The position numbers and the translations under genes are program-made. 64,000 bases of DNA from Adhaeribacter arboris (GTDB lineage Bacteria > Bacteroidota > Bacteroidia > Cytophagales > Hymenobacteraceae), in NCBI RefSeq assembly GCF_003023845.1, contig NZ_PYFT01000001.1, forward strand, positions 248,001 to 312,000, read 5' to 3'. The notes beneath the pieces were generated by a model. It did no database searches, was not told the origin of the DNA, and saw only the letters and a program-made list of their open reading frames with translations. Of the stretch, positions 9,905 to 18,424 are shown one piece after another. Numbering within the stretch: position 1 is the first letter of the stretch; each line of letters starts with the position of its first letter.

Positions 9905-9966
9905 TATTTTTGCAAACATGGATGCAGACGGGTCTCAATAGGAAACCGGCTACATCCATTTTTATT
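9905..9966 (+). ncRNA. Candidate short structured RNA or attenuated hairpin after phoH
   Basis: A TATTTTTG -7 box (9905-9912) is followed 5 nt later by a hairpin. ATGGATG (9918-9924) pairs with CATCCAT (9953-9959). An inner AG/CT step and CGG/CCG pair also form, leaving a ~14-nt loop, and the U-rich tail TTTTTATTT follows. The distances would give a ~45-nt transcript that ends at its own terminator. No good -33 box was seen. It may simply be the phoH terminator. Confidence 0.35.
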
Positions 9967-10049
9967 TACTAACCGTTTCACTAATTCATCCGGTTTGTCT
10001 TCTTGCTAATTTTCGGAAGAATCTTTACTGTATTTCATACTTCACCTTT

Positions 10050-10077
10050 TAAAACGTATAACTTAAAACGTACTACT
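10050..10077. repeat. 7-nt array upstream of the GNAT gene
   Basis: Four heptamers in register: TAAAACG, TATAACT, TAAAACG, TACTACT. A 21-nt stretch (10052-10072) is identical to 23634-23654 in front of the ftsL-like gene. It sits ~10 nt before the ATG. Confidence 0.55.
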
Positions 10078-10082
10078 TGCTT

Positions 10083-10511
10083 ATGATTGTTGTAAAAAGA
10101 GTGTCGGACATTCGCGATTTAGATGCTGCCTTTACTATCCGGGAAAAAGTTTTTGTGAAAGAGCAAAAAGTACCGAAAGACGACGAATACGACGAACATG
10201 ATAAAACCGCTAATCACTATTTAGCCACTTATAACGGAGTACCAGTAGGTGCGGCGCGTTGGCGTCAAACAACTAACGGGGTTAAACTTGAACGCTTCGC
10301 TGTTTTAGCCGATTACCGTAATAAACAAGTGGGCAGTGCGCTCCTGCAGGCTGTATTAAAAGATGTAGTAGCTATCTACCCGAACGCAAAAATTTACCTG
10401 CATGCTCAAATACCCGCTATACCCTTTTATGCTCGCCACGACTTTACCCAAGTAGGCGAATTATTTAGCGAATGTGATATTGACCACTACCAAATGGTTT
10501 ATGCCGCATGA
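10083..10511 (+). CDS. GNAT-family N-acetyltransferase (ElaA-like)
   Basis: 142 residues from the ATG at 10083; a TTG two codons earlier is less likely. The acetyl-CoA binding signature of GNAT enzymes is visible as Y-R-N-K-Q-V-G-S-A-L, and the N-terminal R-E-K-V-F-V-K-E-Q motif is typical of ElaA-like members. The C-terminal F-Y-A-R-H-D-F also fits the fold. The acceptor is unknown. The stop overlaps the start of comEC (ATGA at 10508-10511), so the two genes are probably translationally coupled. Confidence 0.85.
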   Translation: MIVVKRVSDIRDLDAAFTIREKVFVKEQKVPKDDEYDEHDKTANHYLATYNGVPVGAARWRQTTNGVKLERFAVLADYRNKQVGSALLQAVLKDVVAIYPNAKIYLHAQIPAIPFYARHDFTQVGELFSECDIDHYQMVYAA

Positions 10512-12646
10512 TAAAGTGGACACCTTATGTTTTTCTGCGAATAACAATTTGTTTTGCGGCTGGTATTTTAGTGCAGATTTATGGTGGTAATTCGTTTGCT
10601 TACGTAACGGCTTTACTCATCTTTTTTTGTTTTTTATTTTTAAGTTTATCTTTTTTAAGAGCGAGCCAGGCTTCCGATTTGCTTACCTCTCTAGCAGGTT
10701 TTTTCGGTTTAACGAACATTTTTTTGTTTGGCGTTCTGATTACCCAGCAACGTACCGAAATCAATCACTCCGAACATTTGATTCACCAAAAGCTGCCTAT
10801 CCAATACTATACCGGCGTGATTAATGATTTTGTGGTAGAAAAACCTAATCACTACAATGCTATTCTTCAAGTAAATCAGGTAAGAACTAGTAAAGGCTGG
10901 CAACCTGTTACCGGAAAAGTGATGCTGATGCTACGCAAAGCAACAGGTAAGTCCATACCCCGGTACGGCGATAGGCTGCTCATTCAAGGAAAGCCCGAGG
11001 TGCCTTTACCTCCCTTAAACCCGAATGCTTTTAATTATAAGCAGTACCTGTCGTACCAACAAATCTACCACCAGCAGTATGTTTGGCCTCAGCAAGTTAA
11101 AGTTATCGGGTATCAGCCCTCGTCGCTGTTACTCGCTTTTAGTATTCAGCTACGTCATTATTTAGATGCTTTATTAAAGAGATATGTGCCGGAGCAACGT
11201 AATTATGCTATTGCTACCGCCCTTGTGCTGGGCATGAAAGAATACTTGGATCCGGATATCAAAGCCGCCTATACCCGAACCGGAACTACGCACGTGCTGG
11301 CGGTGTCTGGTTTGCACGTAGCCTTGTTGTTTCTGGCCCTAAATTACATTTTAGGAAAGCTTGCCAAAACTCCCCGCCAAAAATTAGTCGTATTTCTTCT
11401 CTTATTGGCAGTAATGTGGTTATACGCTTTTGTAACAGCTCTATCGGCATCTGTTCTGCGGGCAGTAGTTATGTTTACTTTATTGTCGATCGGGAAATTC
11501 TTCCGGCGGCGAAGCAACATGTACAATATTTTAGCGGCTACCGCTTTTGCGTTGCTGGTGTATAATCCGTTTTTTTTACTCGATGTCGGGTTTCAATTGT
11601 CGTTTGCGGCGGTCTTCGGTATTGTATTCTGGCAGCCGAGGTTAAAAGAGTTGTTTAAATTTGATAATTGGTTAAGCGGTAAAATTTGGGAAGGAGTTAC
11701 CGCTTCGGTAGCCGCGCAATTAGCTACTATGCCGCTGGCTTTTTATTATTTTCATCAATTTCCGGTTTACTTTCTGGTTGCTAACTTATTTGCGGTAATT
11801 ATTTCGGAATTTATACTGTATGTAGGTTTTCTATTGTTAGCGGGTGGGGTTATACCTGTTTTAGGCCCTGTACTCGGCCGCTTTTTTGGTTGGCTAATGA
11901 GTTTTTTGCTGGATATAATGAACTGGGTAGTACTAGCAATGGAAAAGTTGCCCATGGCCATTGTCGAAGGTATTTCTCTGACCTTGACTCAAACCTGGCT
12001 GTTAGCCCTGATTTTGCTTCTGACAAGTTGGTTTCTAATTTACCGCATAAAAGTATTTCTATTAACTGCATCTATTGCTTTGGTAATTTACTCCAGCTTG
12101 CAATTAACAAGAATTGTACCTCAGCAGAACCAGCGAATGTGGGTAGTATACACTTTAAAGAATAACTCGGGGCTTGGCTTTATTCAAGGTCAGCAAGCTA
12201 CTTTACTCGCTGATTCGGCAGTTTTGGCTAATAAAGCCGATTTTACTTATAACATTCAGCCGCATTGGTGGCAGTTGGGTATTAAAGAGGCAAGATTTAT
12301 TTCCTTCCAAACTCAAAGCAATCCGGCGCTACCCACTTTTAAAACGCTAGCGGGCAACACCGGTATGGTTTGGCGCGGACTACGAATCTTGATTTTAGAT
12401 TATCCTGAGCAGTTTCATTCTACTTCGGCAAAGCCGGTAGTATTCGATTATGTGTTACTACGGCGCAATGTAAAAATAGACTTAGAAGCGTTACAGGCGG
12501 CTATCCAATTTAAATCTCTTCTGGTAGATTCTTCAAGTAAAAACTGGTACCGACAAAAGCTGCAACAACAGTGCGCCGGGCAACAGATTTCACTCTACGA
12601 CGTTTCTAAACAAGGAGCCTTTATTTGCAGTAAGATAAATAACTGA
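10508..12646 (+). CDS. comEC: ComEC/Rec2-family DNA uptake channel
   Basis: A 712-residue polytopic membrane protein. ComEC carries single-stranded DNA across the inner membrane in transformable bacteria. The order is two N-terminal TM helices, a soluble OB-like region at ~90-215, then the Competence core with H-V-L-A-V-S-G-L-H-V-A-L and many TM helices to ~525. A C-terminal soluble tail of ~180 residues follows. The tail sits where the metallo-beta-lactamase domain is found in longer ComEC proteins, but no HxHxDH metal motif is visible, so a nuclease function for it is doubtful. No other competence gene is in the window. Confidence 0.9.
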   Translation: MIKWTPYVFLRITICFAAGILVQIYGGNSFAYVTALLIFFCFLFLSLSFLRASQASDLLTSLAGFFGLTNIFLFGVLITQQRTEINHSEHLIHQKLPIQYYTGVINDFVVEKPNHYNAILQVNQVRTSKGWQPVTGKVMLMLRKATGKSIPRYGDRLLIQGKPEVPLPPLNPNAFNYKQYLSYQQIYHQQYVWPQQVKVIGYQPSSLLLAFSIQLRHYLDALLKRYVPEQRNYAIATALVLGMKEYLDPDIKAAYTRTGTTHVLAVSGLHVALLFLALNYILGKLAKTPRQKLVVFLLLLAVMWLYAFVTALSASVLRAVVMFTLLSIGKFFRRRSNMYNILAATAFALLVYNPFFLLDVGFQLSFAAVFGIVFWQPRLKELFKFDNWLSGKIWEGVTASVAAQLATMPLAFYYFHQFPVYFLVANLFAVIISEFILYVGFLLLAGGVIPVLGPVLGRFFGWLMSFLLDIMNWVVLAMEKLPMAIVEGISLTLTQTWLLALILLLTSWFLIYRIKVFLLTASIALVIYSSLQLTRIVPQQNQRMWVVYTLKNNSGLGFIQGQQATLLADSAVLANKADFTYNIQPHWWQLGIKEARFISFQTQSNPALPTFKTLAGNTGMVWRGLRILILDYPEQFHSTSAKPVVFDYVLLRRNVKIDLEALQAAIQFKSLLVDSSSKNWYRQKLQQQCAGQQISLYDVSKQGAFICSKINN

Positions 12647-12851
12647 ATTACGGATGGGGCTACTTCCTATTTGTACTTTTTAGTATAATTTTTGATACTT
12701 ACTAAGTTAGCATTTAGAGTAACTATTTTCGATTTAGCAAACTTTAAAAATGAAGTATTTTTAATCTTCTGAATTAATTTAGGTTTAGCCAACTAATGCT
12801 AATTTTTATAAATTAAGCGGTATCCTTTTTTAGAATTAAACACGTAGTGGC

Positions 12852-13625
12852 ATGCAATTTATAGATTATTATACCGAAAACCGGATAGGCTATATTACAT
12901 TGAACCGCCCGGAAAAACGCAATGCCCTTAATTATGAGGTAATTAGCGAGTTAAAAGAAGCCTTTGATCTGGCTGAAAGCGATGATGATTGTAAAGTAAT
13001 TATACTAAAAGCCAACGGAGAGGTATTTTGTGCGGGTGCCGACTTAAGCTATATGCAATCTTTACAAGAAAATACTTTTGAAGATAATTTAAATGACTCC
13101 ACGCATTTAGCGCATTTATTCTACCAGATTTATACGTTGCGCAAAATGGTAATTGCTCAAGTTCAGGGGCCTGCCATTGCTGGCGGATGTGGTCTAGCTA
13201 CCGTATGCGATATAATTTTTGCTTCACCGGCGGCTACTTTTGGCTATACCGAAGTGAAAATAGGTTTTATTCCGGCTATTGTGAGTGTGTTTTTATTGCG
13301 TAAAATTGGCGAAACTCATACCAAACAACTCTTATTATCCGGTGATTTATTAACGGCCGTAGAGGCAAGAAATATAGGGCTATTAACGTACGTAGTGCCT
13401 GCCGAAGAACTTGAGGAACAGGTATTTGCTTATGCCCGCAAAATTTGCCAACAAAATTCGATGCAATCCATCGAATTAACCAAAGATTTAATTGCCCACA
13501 TTCAGGACATGGATTTGCAGCGGGGACTGGGGTATGCGGCCGAACGTAATGCTTATGCGCGCGAAACGCTGGATTGCCGGCGCGGTATTGCTTCTTTTCT
13601 GAATAAGCAAAAAATTTCCTGGTAA
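12852..13625 (+). CDS. Enoyl-CoA hydratase/isomerase family protein
   Basis: 257 residues, the standard crotonase length. The family hydrates or isomerises acyl-CoA thioesters. Visible signatures are I-T-L-N-R-P-E-K-R-N-A-L at the N-terminus, the oxyanion segment C-A-G-A-D-L-S-Y, and the second oxyanion region P-A-I-A-G-G-C-G-L-A with C-D-I-I-F-A-S-P. F-G-Y-T-E-V-K-I-G-F-I-P places the catalytic Glu as in hydratases. The substrate could be a short fatty acyl-CoA or methylglutaconyl-CoA. It lies 40 nt ahead of crtZ on the same strand and may be co-transcribed, with no obvious pathway link. Confidence 0.9.
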   Translation: MQFIDYYTENRIGYITLNRPEKRNALNYEVISELKEAFDLAESDDDCKVIILKANGEVFCAGADLSYMQSLQENTFEDNLNDSTHLAHLFYQIYTLRKMVIAQVQGPAIAGGCGLATVCDIIFASPAATFGYTEVKIGFIPAIVSVFLLRKIGETHTKQLLLSGDLLTAVEARNIGLLTYVVPAEELEEQVFAYARKICQQNSMQSIELTKDLIAHIQDMDLQRGLGYAAERNAYARETLDCRRGIASFLNKQKISW

Positions 13626-13665
13626 GCAGAATTAAACATTTTCAGCCCGAGAAAGTTGTAGTAGT

Positions 13666-14126
13666 ATGTGGGGGAATATTGCAATTGTAATACTAACTTT
13701 TAGCGGCATGGAACTGGTAGCGTGGTTTACTCATAAGTATATCATGCACGGCTTTCTGTGGGTATTACACCGTTCGCACCACACGCGGCACCCACACTCA
13801 CTCGAGCGTAACGATTTATTTTTGTTTATTACGGTATACTTTCCACTCTATTCATTATTTACGGCAGCCCTGATCATGATTATCGTTTTTGGATAGGAAT
13901 AGGCATTGGTTTGTACGGGTTCGTTTATTTTCTGATTCACGATGTATTTATTCACCGGCGGTTACGCCTGTTTGGTAAAACCCAAAGTGCTTATTTAAAA
14001 GCATTAGACATAGCCCACAAAGTACACCATAAAACTACGGGTAAAGATGGGGCCGAGTCATTTGGAATGTTATGGGTAAATTCCAAGTTTTACAAATTGG
14101 CTAAGAATAGAATTAAGCAAAACTAG
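13666..14126 (+). pseudogene. crtZ: Beta-carotene hydroxylase CrtZ, frameshifted
   Basis: CrtZ is a membrane di-iron hydroxylase that adds 3-OH groups to beta-ionone rings. The first frame (13666-13896) has the first two histidine motifs, in H-K-Y-I-M-H and H-R-S-H-H-T-R-H. The second (13911-14126) has I-H-D-V-F-I-H and A-H-K-V-H-H. The break is at a T5 run, 13886-13890, where frame one reaches TAG. One more T, or a -1 slip, reads F-W-I-G-I-G-I-G-L-Y-G-F and restores a ~153-residue CrtZ with all four His clusters. Either the hydroxylase is lost, or this is a homopolymer sequencing indel, or the message is recoded. Confidence 0.85.
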
Positions 14127-14138
14127 AGCGGAAAGAAG

Positions 14139-15041
14139 GTGGGGCAGTATTCAATAAAAGAACTAGAGCAATTAACGGGAATAAAGGCCCATACTATTCG
14201 AATTTGGGAATCACGTTACGGTATTTTAAAACCCAAACGTTCTGAAACGAATATTCGCACGTATGACGACGACGATTTAAAACATATCTTAAACGTTTCG
14301 TTACTCAACCAAAATGGTTACAAGATTTCCAAAATAGCCTGCATGTCAGTCTGCCAGATCGGGGATGCTATCTTAAGCTTGAGCGAAAGCCGGGAAGAAT
14401 GCCCGCACCAGATAAGCGCATTGGTAGCGGCAATGGTTGAAATGAACGAAGAACGATTCGATAAAGTATTATCAACCGTTATTCTACAAAAAGGCTTTGA
14501 AGCCGCGGTAAACCTACTAGTGCTGCCTTTTTTAAAAAAGATCGGCATTTTATGGCAAACCGGCAATATTAACCCAGCACACGAACATTTTGTTTCTAAT
14601 ATTATCCGGCAAAAATTTATAGTAGCTATCGATGGGCAAATAATTTTAAGTGGTTCGGACGTTCCGCGTTTTATTTTGTTTTTGCCGGAAGGAGAGCTCC
14701 ATGAATTAGGTCTTTTGTTCATGCAATATATACTGCGGACCCGCCAAGTACGGGTATTATATTTAGGTCAGAATTTACCCCTGGCAGATCTGATTAAAGC
14801 TTATGAAGGTTTCCGGCCGAATTATTTTTGTACCATTATTACTTCGGTACCCGCCCGCGCCGAATTACAAGCTTACCTGAACGCGTTAGCCGCACAATTT
14901 CCGGATAGTGGATTCTTTGTTTCCGGCTATCAATTTGTTTGTAACGAAATAATTTTACCTTCCAATTTCAAGTATATCACCGATATGCAAGCTTTCTCCA
15001 GGGAGGTAGATACGCTCATAGCAGAACCGGTATTTTCCTAA
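14139..15041 (+). CDS. CarH-like MerR/cobalamin-binding regulator, probable light sensor
   Basis: 300 residues from GTG at 14139, preceded by a purine-rich GGAAAGAAG. A MerR helix-turn-helix at 1-70 contains H-T-I-R-I-W-E-x-R-Y-G. A helical domain at ~85-165 has W139 followed by nine residues and E149-H150, the Wx9EH motif of CarH. A B12-binding Rossmann domain has E186-L-H188-E-L-G191, the ExHxxG motif whose His ligates cobalt. CarH proteins with adenosylcobalamin repress carotenoid genes in the dark and release DNA in light. All key residues are present, so light/B12 sensing is likely but untested. It sits 13 nt after crtZ and directly before the sigma factor/crt genes. Confidence 0.85.
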   Translation: MGQYSIKELEQLTGIKAHTIRIWESRYGILKPKRSETNIRTYDDDDLKHILNVSLLNQNGYKISKIACMSVCQIGDAILSLSESREECPHQISALVAAMVEMNEERFDKVLSTVILQKGFEAAVNLLVLPFLKKIGILWQTGNINPAHEHFVSNIIRQKFIVAIDGQIILSGSDVPRFILFLPEGELHELGLLFMQYILRTRQVRVLYLGQNLPLADLIKAYEGFRPNYFCTIITSVPARAELQAYLNALAAQFPDSGFFVSGYQFVCNEIILPSNFKYITDMQAFSREVDTLIAEPVFS

Positions 15042-15274
15042 AATCTTTTCATTCTTATATTTTCAGGAAAGTAGATTATCATTCTTGTTATCTGACTTTG
15101 ACCTATCATTCTGTTTAGAAAATTACACTGTTCCAGTAATTTAGTTTGTTTATCCCACGCCAATGAAAGGATTAATAACTCTAAGTTAACCAGTTGTTTT
15201 TACTTAATTCTAACCTTCCAGATTTTACTTTACTTCTGCCCTATTAAATCTTTATTAAGGCAATCCGGAAAGAG

Positions 15275-15291
15275 TTGTACTTCGTTTGTAC
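15275..15291. promoter_or_regulatory. TTGTAC direct repeats at 11-bp spacing, candidate regulator site
   Basis: TTGTAC occurs at 15275-15280 and 15286-15291, one helical turn apart, in the region between the CarH-like gene and the ECF gene. CarH of Thermus binds 11-bp direct repeats, which makes this a plausible operator; the match to its full consensus is poor. Confidence 0.35.
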
Positions 15292-15360
15292 GTAAATACC
15301 CTTAATAATGCTCGTTTATATAAAGCCTACCACTACTGTTTAGTAAAAACTACTCTTAAT

Positions 15361-15400
15361 TTTTTTGTTTAATAAATATGGATAATAATTAAACAAAAAA
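15361..15400. promoter_or_regulatory. 13-bp inverted repeat in the sigma-factor promoter region
   Basis: TTTTTTGTTTAAT (15361-15373) and its exact complement at 15388-15400 are separated by 14 nt. It lies just upstream of a TATATTTG -7 box at 15423-15430. The rest of the 15042-15460 gap shows only a loose TATCATTCT direct repeat (15077, 15104). The dyad may be an operator or a weak terminator of the upstream message. Confidence 0.4.
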
Positions 15401-15422
15401 TTTTATTTTAAGTATTACCTTT

Positions 15423-15430
15423 TATATTTG
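15423..15430 (+). promoter_or_regulatory. -7 promoter box of the ECF/crt operon
   Basis: TATATTTG matches TAnnTTTG and would start transcription ~25 nt before the ATG at 15461. No clear -33 TTG is present at the right distance, which would suit a promoter that needs an activator or an alternative sigma factor. Confidence 0.4.
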
Positions 15431-15460
15431 TATAAGTTTTATCTTAAAAAGTTGAGCAGA

Positions 15461-15976
15461 ATGACAGCAACAGAATTTAGCTCCATGGTGCAAAAAATAT
15501 CAAAATCTTTGAAGCCAGTAGCTCTTAATTTAACCCGCGACGCCGATGATGCAAAAGATTTGGTGCAGGAAACCTTATTAAAAGCCTTATTGAATAAAGA
15601 TAAATTTAAGGCCGGCAGTAATTTAAAAGCTTGGTTATACACCATTATGCGCAATACTTTTATTAATAATTATAATAAAATAACCAAGCGTAGCAGTAAC
15701 ATTGATTCTACGGAGTACTTTCAGTATTTTAATACCGATGAAAACTACATTGCTAAAAATGGAGCCGTATATACCTTCGTTGTGTCGGATATTAACGAGG
15801 CTATCTCGCATCTGAATGAGGAATACCGTACTCCCTTTATGATGTATTATATTGGTTTTAAGTATTTAGAAATAGCCGAAAAATTGAATATTCCCATTGG
15901 CACGGTGAAAAACCGGATTCATATTGCCCGCAAGGAATTGAAAAAAGTTCTTAAAATTTACGAACAGAATGGCTAA
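15461..15976 (+). CDS. ECF-type RNA polymerase sigma factor
   Basis: 171 residues from the ATG at 15461; an upstream in-frame TTG adds 11 unlikely residues and would overlap the -7 box. Sigma region 2 is visible as D-A-D-D-A-K-D-L-V-Q-E-T-L-L-K-A with N-L-K-A-W-L-Y-T-I-M-R-N. Region 4 follows as E-E-Y-R-T-P-F-M-M-Y-Y with I-P-I-G-T-V-K-N-R-I-H. No anti-sigma gene is adjacent. Its place between the CarH-like regulator and crtI suggests that it directs crt transcription, with the light regulator controlling it; that link is inferred from position. Confidence 0.92.
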   Translation: MTATEFSSMVQKISKSLKPVALNLTRDADDAKDLVQETLLKALLNKDKFKAGSNLKAWLYTIMRNTFINNYNKITKRSSNIDSTEYFQYFNTDENYIAKNGAVYTFVVSDINEAISHLNEEYRTPFMMYYIGFKYLEIAEKLNIPIGTVKNRIHIARKELKKVLKIYEQNG

Positions 15977-16005
15977 ATAATTACAGTTAGTAGATCGACA
16001 GCACA

Positions 16006-17490
16006 TTGAGCGAGAAAAAAGTTGTAGTTATTGGTTCTGGTTTTGCCGCCCTTTCGGCGGCGGCTAATTTAGCGGCTAAAGGCTTTAACGTAGAGGTACT
16101 GGAGAAAAATGCTACTCCGGGCGGACGCGCGCGTAGCTTTACGGAAAAAGGTTTTACCTTCGATATGGGTCCCAGTTGGTATTGGATGCCGGATGTATTT
16201 GACCAATTTTTTCGCCAGTTCGGTAAATCTCCCGCTGATTACTACCATTTAGTTCGTCTGGACCCTTCTTATACAATAATCTTTGGTAAGGACGACTTTA
16301 TGCCGGTACCCGCTCAAATGCCAGAGATTAACGCCTTGTTTGAGTCTCTGGAAACTGGTAGCAGCCAGGCATTGCAAAAGTTTCTGGCGCAAGCGGCTTA
16401 TAAGTACCAGGTGGGTATCCATCAGCTCGTGCATAAACCTAGCCGTTCTATATCCGAATTTCTTAGTGTTCAATTATTAATAGATATCTTGCGCTTAGAC
16501 ATATTCCAGTCCATCCACGTGCATTTGCGGAAATATTTTCATCACGAAAAATTATTAAAACTGCTGGAATTTCCCATTTTATTCTTAGGGGCCCTGCCGC
16601 AAAATACTCCGGCTCTTTATTCTTTAATGAATTATGCGGATATCAGTTTAGGAACCTGGTACCCAATGGGAGGCATGTATAAAATTGTGGAAGGAATGGT
16701 AGCTCTGGCCAAAGAACAGGGAGTTCAGTTTAGATTTAACCAAAATGTTCAACAAATAAAAGTTAAGGACAAGCGCGCTCACCAGGTAGTAACGGATACT
16801 AGCGTATTTGAAGCCGACATAGTACTAGCCGGCGCCGATTACCACCACGTAGAGCAGCAACTGCTCACACCCGAATTACGGAGTTATACGGAAAGCTACT
16901 GGGAGCAACGAATTTTAGCGCCCTCGTCGCTCCTATTTTACTTGGGAATTAACAAGCGTTTACAAAACTTAACCCACCATAATTTATTTTTCGACGAAGA
17001 TTTTGGCCCACATGCCCGTGAGATTTACGAAGATCCTAAATGGCCGGAAAAACCATTATTTTATGTTTCCGCGCCAAGCCAAACGGATGCCTCGGTCGCT
17101 CCCGACGGATGCGAAAACTTATTTATTTTAATTCCGGTAGCTCCAGGTTTAACCGATAACGAAATTATTCGAGAGCACTATTATCAATTAGTAATGGATC
17201 GGCTGGAAAAACTCACTGGTCAGACTATCCGAGATGCGGTGGTAGTAAAACGAAGTTACGCCCATGCTGATTTTATCCGGGATTATAATGCTTTTAAAGG
17301 GAACGCCTATGGTTTAGCGAATACCTTAATGCAGACGGCCATTTTAAAACCTGGCTTGAAAAGTAAAAAAGTGAAAAATTTGTTTTATACCGGTCAGTTA
17401 ACCGTACCTGGTCCGGGAGTGCCACCCTCGCTTATTTCGGGGCAGGTGGTAGCAGAAGAAATTTGGAAAGAATTCAGTTCATTTAATTAG
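16006..17490 (+). CDS. crtI: Phytoene desaturase CrtI
   Basis: 494 residues from TTG at 16006. CrtI is an FAD enzyme at the membrane that desaturates 15-cis-phytoene, usually to lycopene. The N-terminal dinucleotide fold G-S-G-F-A-A-L-S-A-A-A-N-L is at ~10-22, with E-K-N-A-T-P-G-G-R-A-R following. The bacterial CrtI C-terminal signature appears as T-G-Q-L-T-V-P-G-P-G-V-P-P-S-L-I-S-G-Q. Length and motifs fit CrtI better than CrtN or CrtD, though step number cannot be read from sequence. It follows the sigma gene by 29 nt and leads crtB. Confidence 0.93.
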   Translation: MSEKKVVVIGSGFAALSAAANLAAKGFNVEVLEKNATPGGRARSFTEKGFTFDMGPSWYWMPDVFDQFFRQFGKSPADYYHLVRLDPSYTIIFGKDDFMPVPAQMPEINALFESLETGSSQALQKFLAQAAYKYQVGIHQLVHKPSRSISEFLSVQLLIDILRLDIFQSIHVHLRKYFHHEKLLKLLEFPILFLGALPQNTPALYSLMNYADISLGTWYPMGGMYKIVEGMVALAKEQGVQFRFNQNVQQIKVKDKRAHQVVTDTSVFEADIVLAGADYHHVEQQLLTPELRSYTESYWEQRILAPSSLLFYLGINKRLQNLTHHNLFFDEDFGPHAREIYEDPKWPEKPLFYVSAPSQTDASVAPDGCENLFILIPVAPGLTDNEIIREHYYQLVMDRLEKLTGQTIRDAVVVKRSYAHADFIRDYNAFKGNAYGLANTLMQTAILKPGLKSKKVKNLFYTGQLTVPGPGVPPSLISGQVVAEEIWKEFSSFN

Positions 17491-17575
17491 ATGTTAGAAA
17501 TTAGAAATAGGAAATGATACCGGCATATACCCTGATCGATTTCTCAATTTCTCATTTCTAATTCATAATTTTTAA
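17487..17575. repeat. Paired inverted 7-nt arrays between crtI and crtB
   Basis: On the left, heptamers TTAGATG, TTAGAAA, TTAGAAA, TAGGAAA run from 17487 to 17514, and the crtI stop TAG (17488-17490) is inside the first. On the right, ATTTCTC, ATTTCTA, ATTCATA, ATTTTTA run in 7-8 nt steps from 17539 to 17575, the reverse-complement word. The right 22 nt (17554-17575) recur exactly at 29106-29127. The region could fold into a long imperfect hairpin. Confidence 0.6.
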
Positions 17576-17585
17576 GTAAAGATTT

Positions 17586-18419
17586 ATGGAATTATTCGAC
17601 CTGACGAGTTACAAATGCAGTAAACTGATTACCCAGCACTACAGTACCTCTTTTACTTTAGGCATTAAAACCTTAGATAAAAAATTTCATTTTCCCATTT
17701 ACGCGGTTTATGGGTTTGTGCGTTATGCCGACGAAATTGTAGACACCTTTCATGATTACGACAAGGCGGCTTTATTGCGAGAATTTAAAGCTAGTACCTA
17801 CAAAGCCATTGAAGATAAAATTAGTCTGAATCCTATTTTACACGCTTTTCAATTGGTGGTGCATCAATATAAAATCAAGCACGAATTTATCGAAGCCTTT
17901 CTGCGCAGCATGGAAATGGATTTGGAAGGTAAACGCTTCGATAAAGATTTGTACGAAGAATATATTTACGGCTCGGCGGAGGTAGTAGGTTTAATGTGTT
18001 TACAAATTTTCTGTGAAGGTGATGCGGACGCATTTGAGCGTTTAAAAGAGCCTGCCCGCAGCTTGGGCGCCGCTTTCCAGAAAGTAAACTTCTTGCGCGA
18101 CATGAAAAGCGATTACAAAGAACGCGGGCGCGTGTATTTCCCTAAAGTTGATTTTCAATGCTTCGATAATGGTTGTAAAAAAGAAATTGAAGCAGAAATT
18201 GTAAAGGATTTTGCCCTGGCTTACGAAGGAATTTTAAACTTACCCCGTTCTGCCCGCATGGGAGTTTACCTGGCTTATATTTATTACCGCAAATTATTTA
18301 AAAAAATACAGCATCTTCCGGCTGCCCGAATTTTGTCTGAGCGCGTAAGAGTACCTGATAATACCAAATTAGCGTTATTATTGGGTTCTTACGTTAAATA
18401 CCGACTAAATACTATCTGA
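17586..18419 (+). CDS. crtB: Phytoene synthase CrtB
   Basis: 277 residues. CrtB condenses two GGPP to phytoene, the first committed carotenoid step. The two Asp-rich metal-diphosphate sites are present: D49-E-I-V-D53 and D172-M-K-S-D176, the second within N-F-L-R-D-x-K-x-D-x-x-x-R-G-R-V-Y-F-P. Overall trans-isoprenyl synthase helices are typical, and short of plant forms as expected. It follows crtI across the paired heptamer array and is followed after 5 nt by a small unknown gene. Confidence 0.95.
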   Translation: MELFDLTSYKCSKLITQHYSTSFTLGIKTLDKKFHFPIYAVYGFVRYADEIVDTFHDYDKAALLREFKASTYKAIEDKISLNPILHAFQLVVHQYKIKHEFIEAFLRSMEMDLEGKRFDKDLYEEYIYGSAEVVGLMCLQIFCEGDADAFERLKEPARSLGAAFQKVNFLRDMKSDYKERGRVYFPKVDFQCFDNGCKKEIEAEIVKDFALAYEGILNLPRSARMGVYLAYIYYRKLFKKIQHLPAARILSERVRVPDNTKLALLLGSYVKYRLNTI

Positions 18420-18424
18420 CTACC

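Noticed and set aside
13896-13911. crtZ as two interacting subunits
   Set aside because: The second frame has no proper start region and the junction is restored by one base, so a frameshift is simpler.
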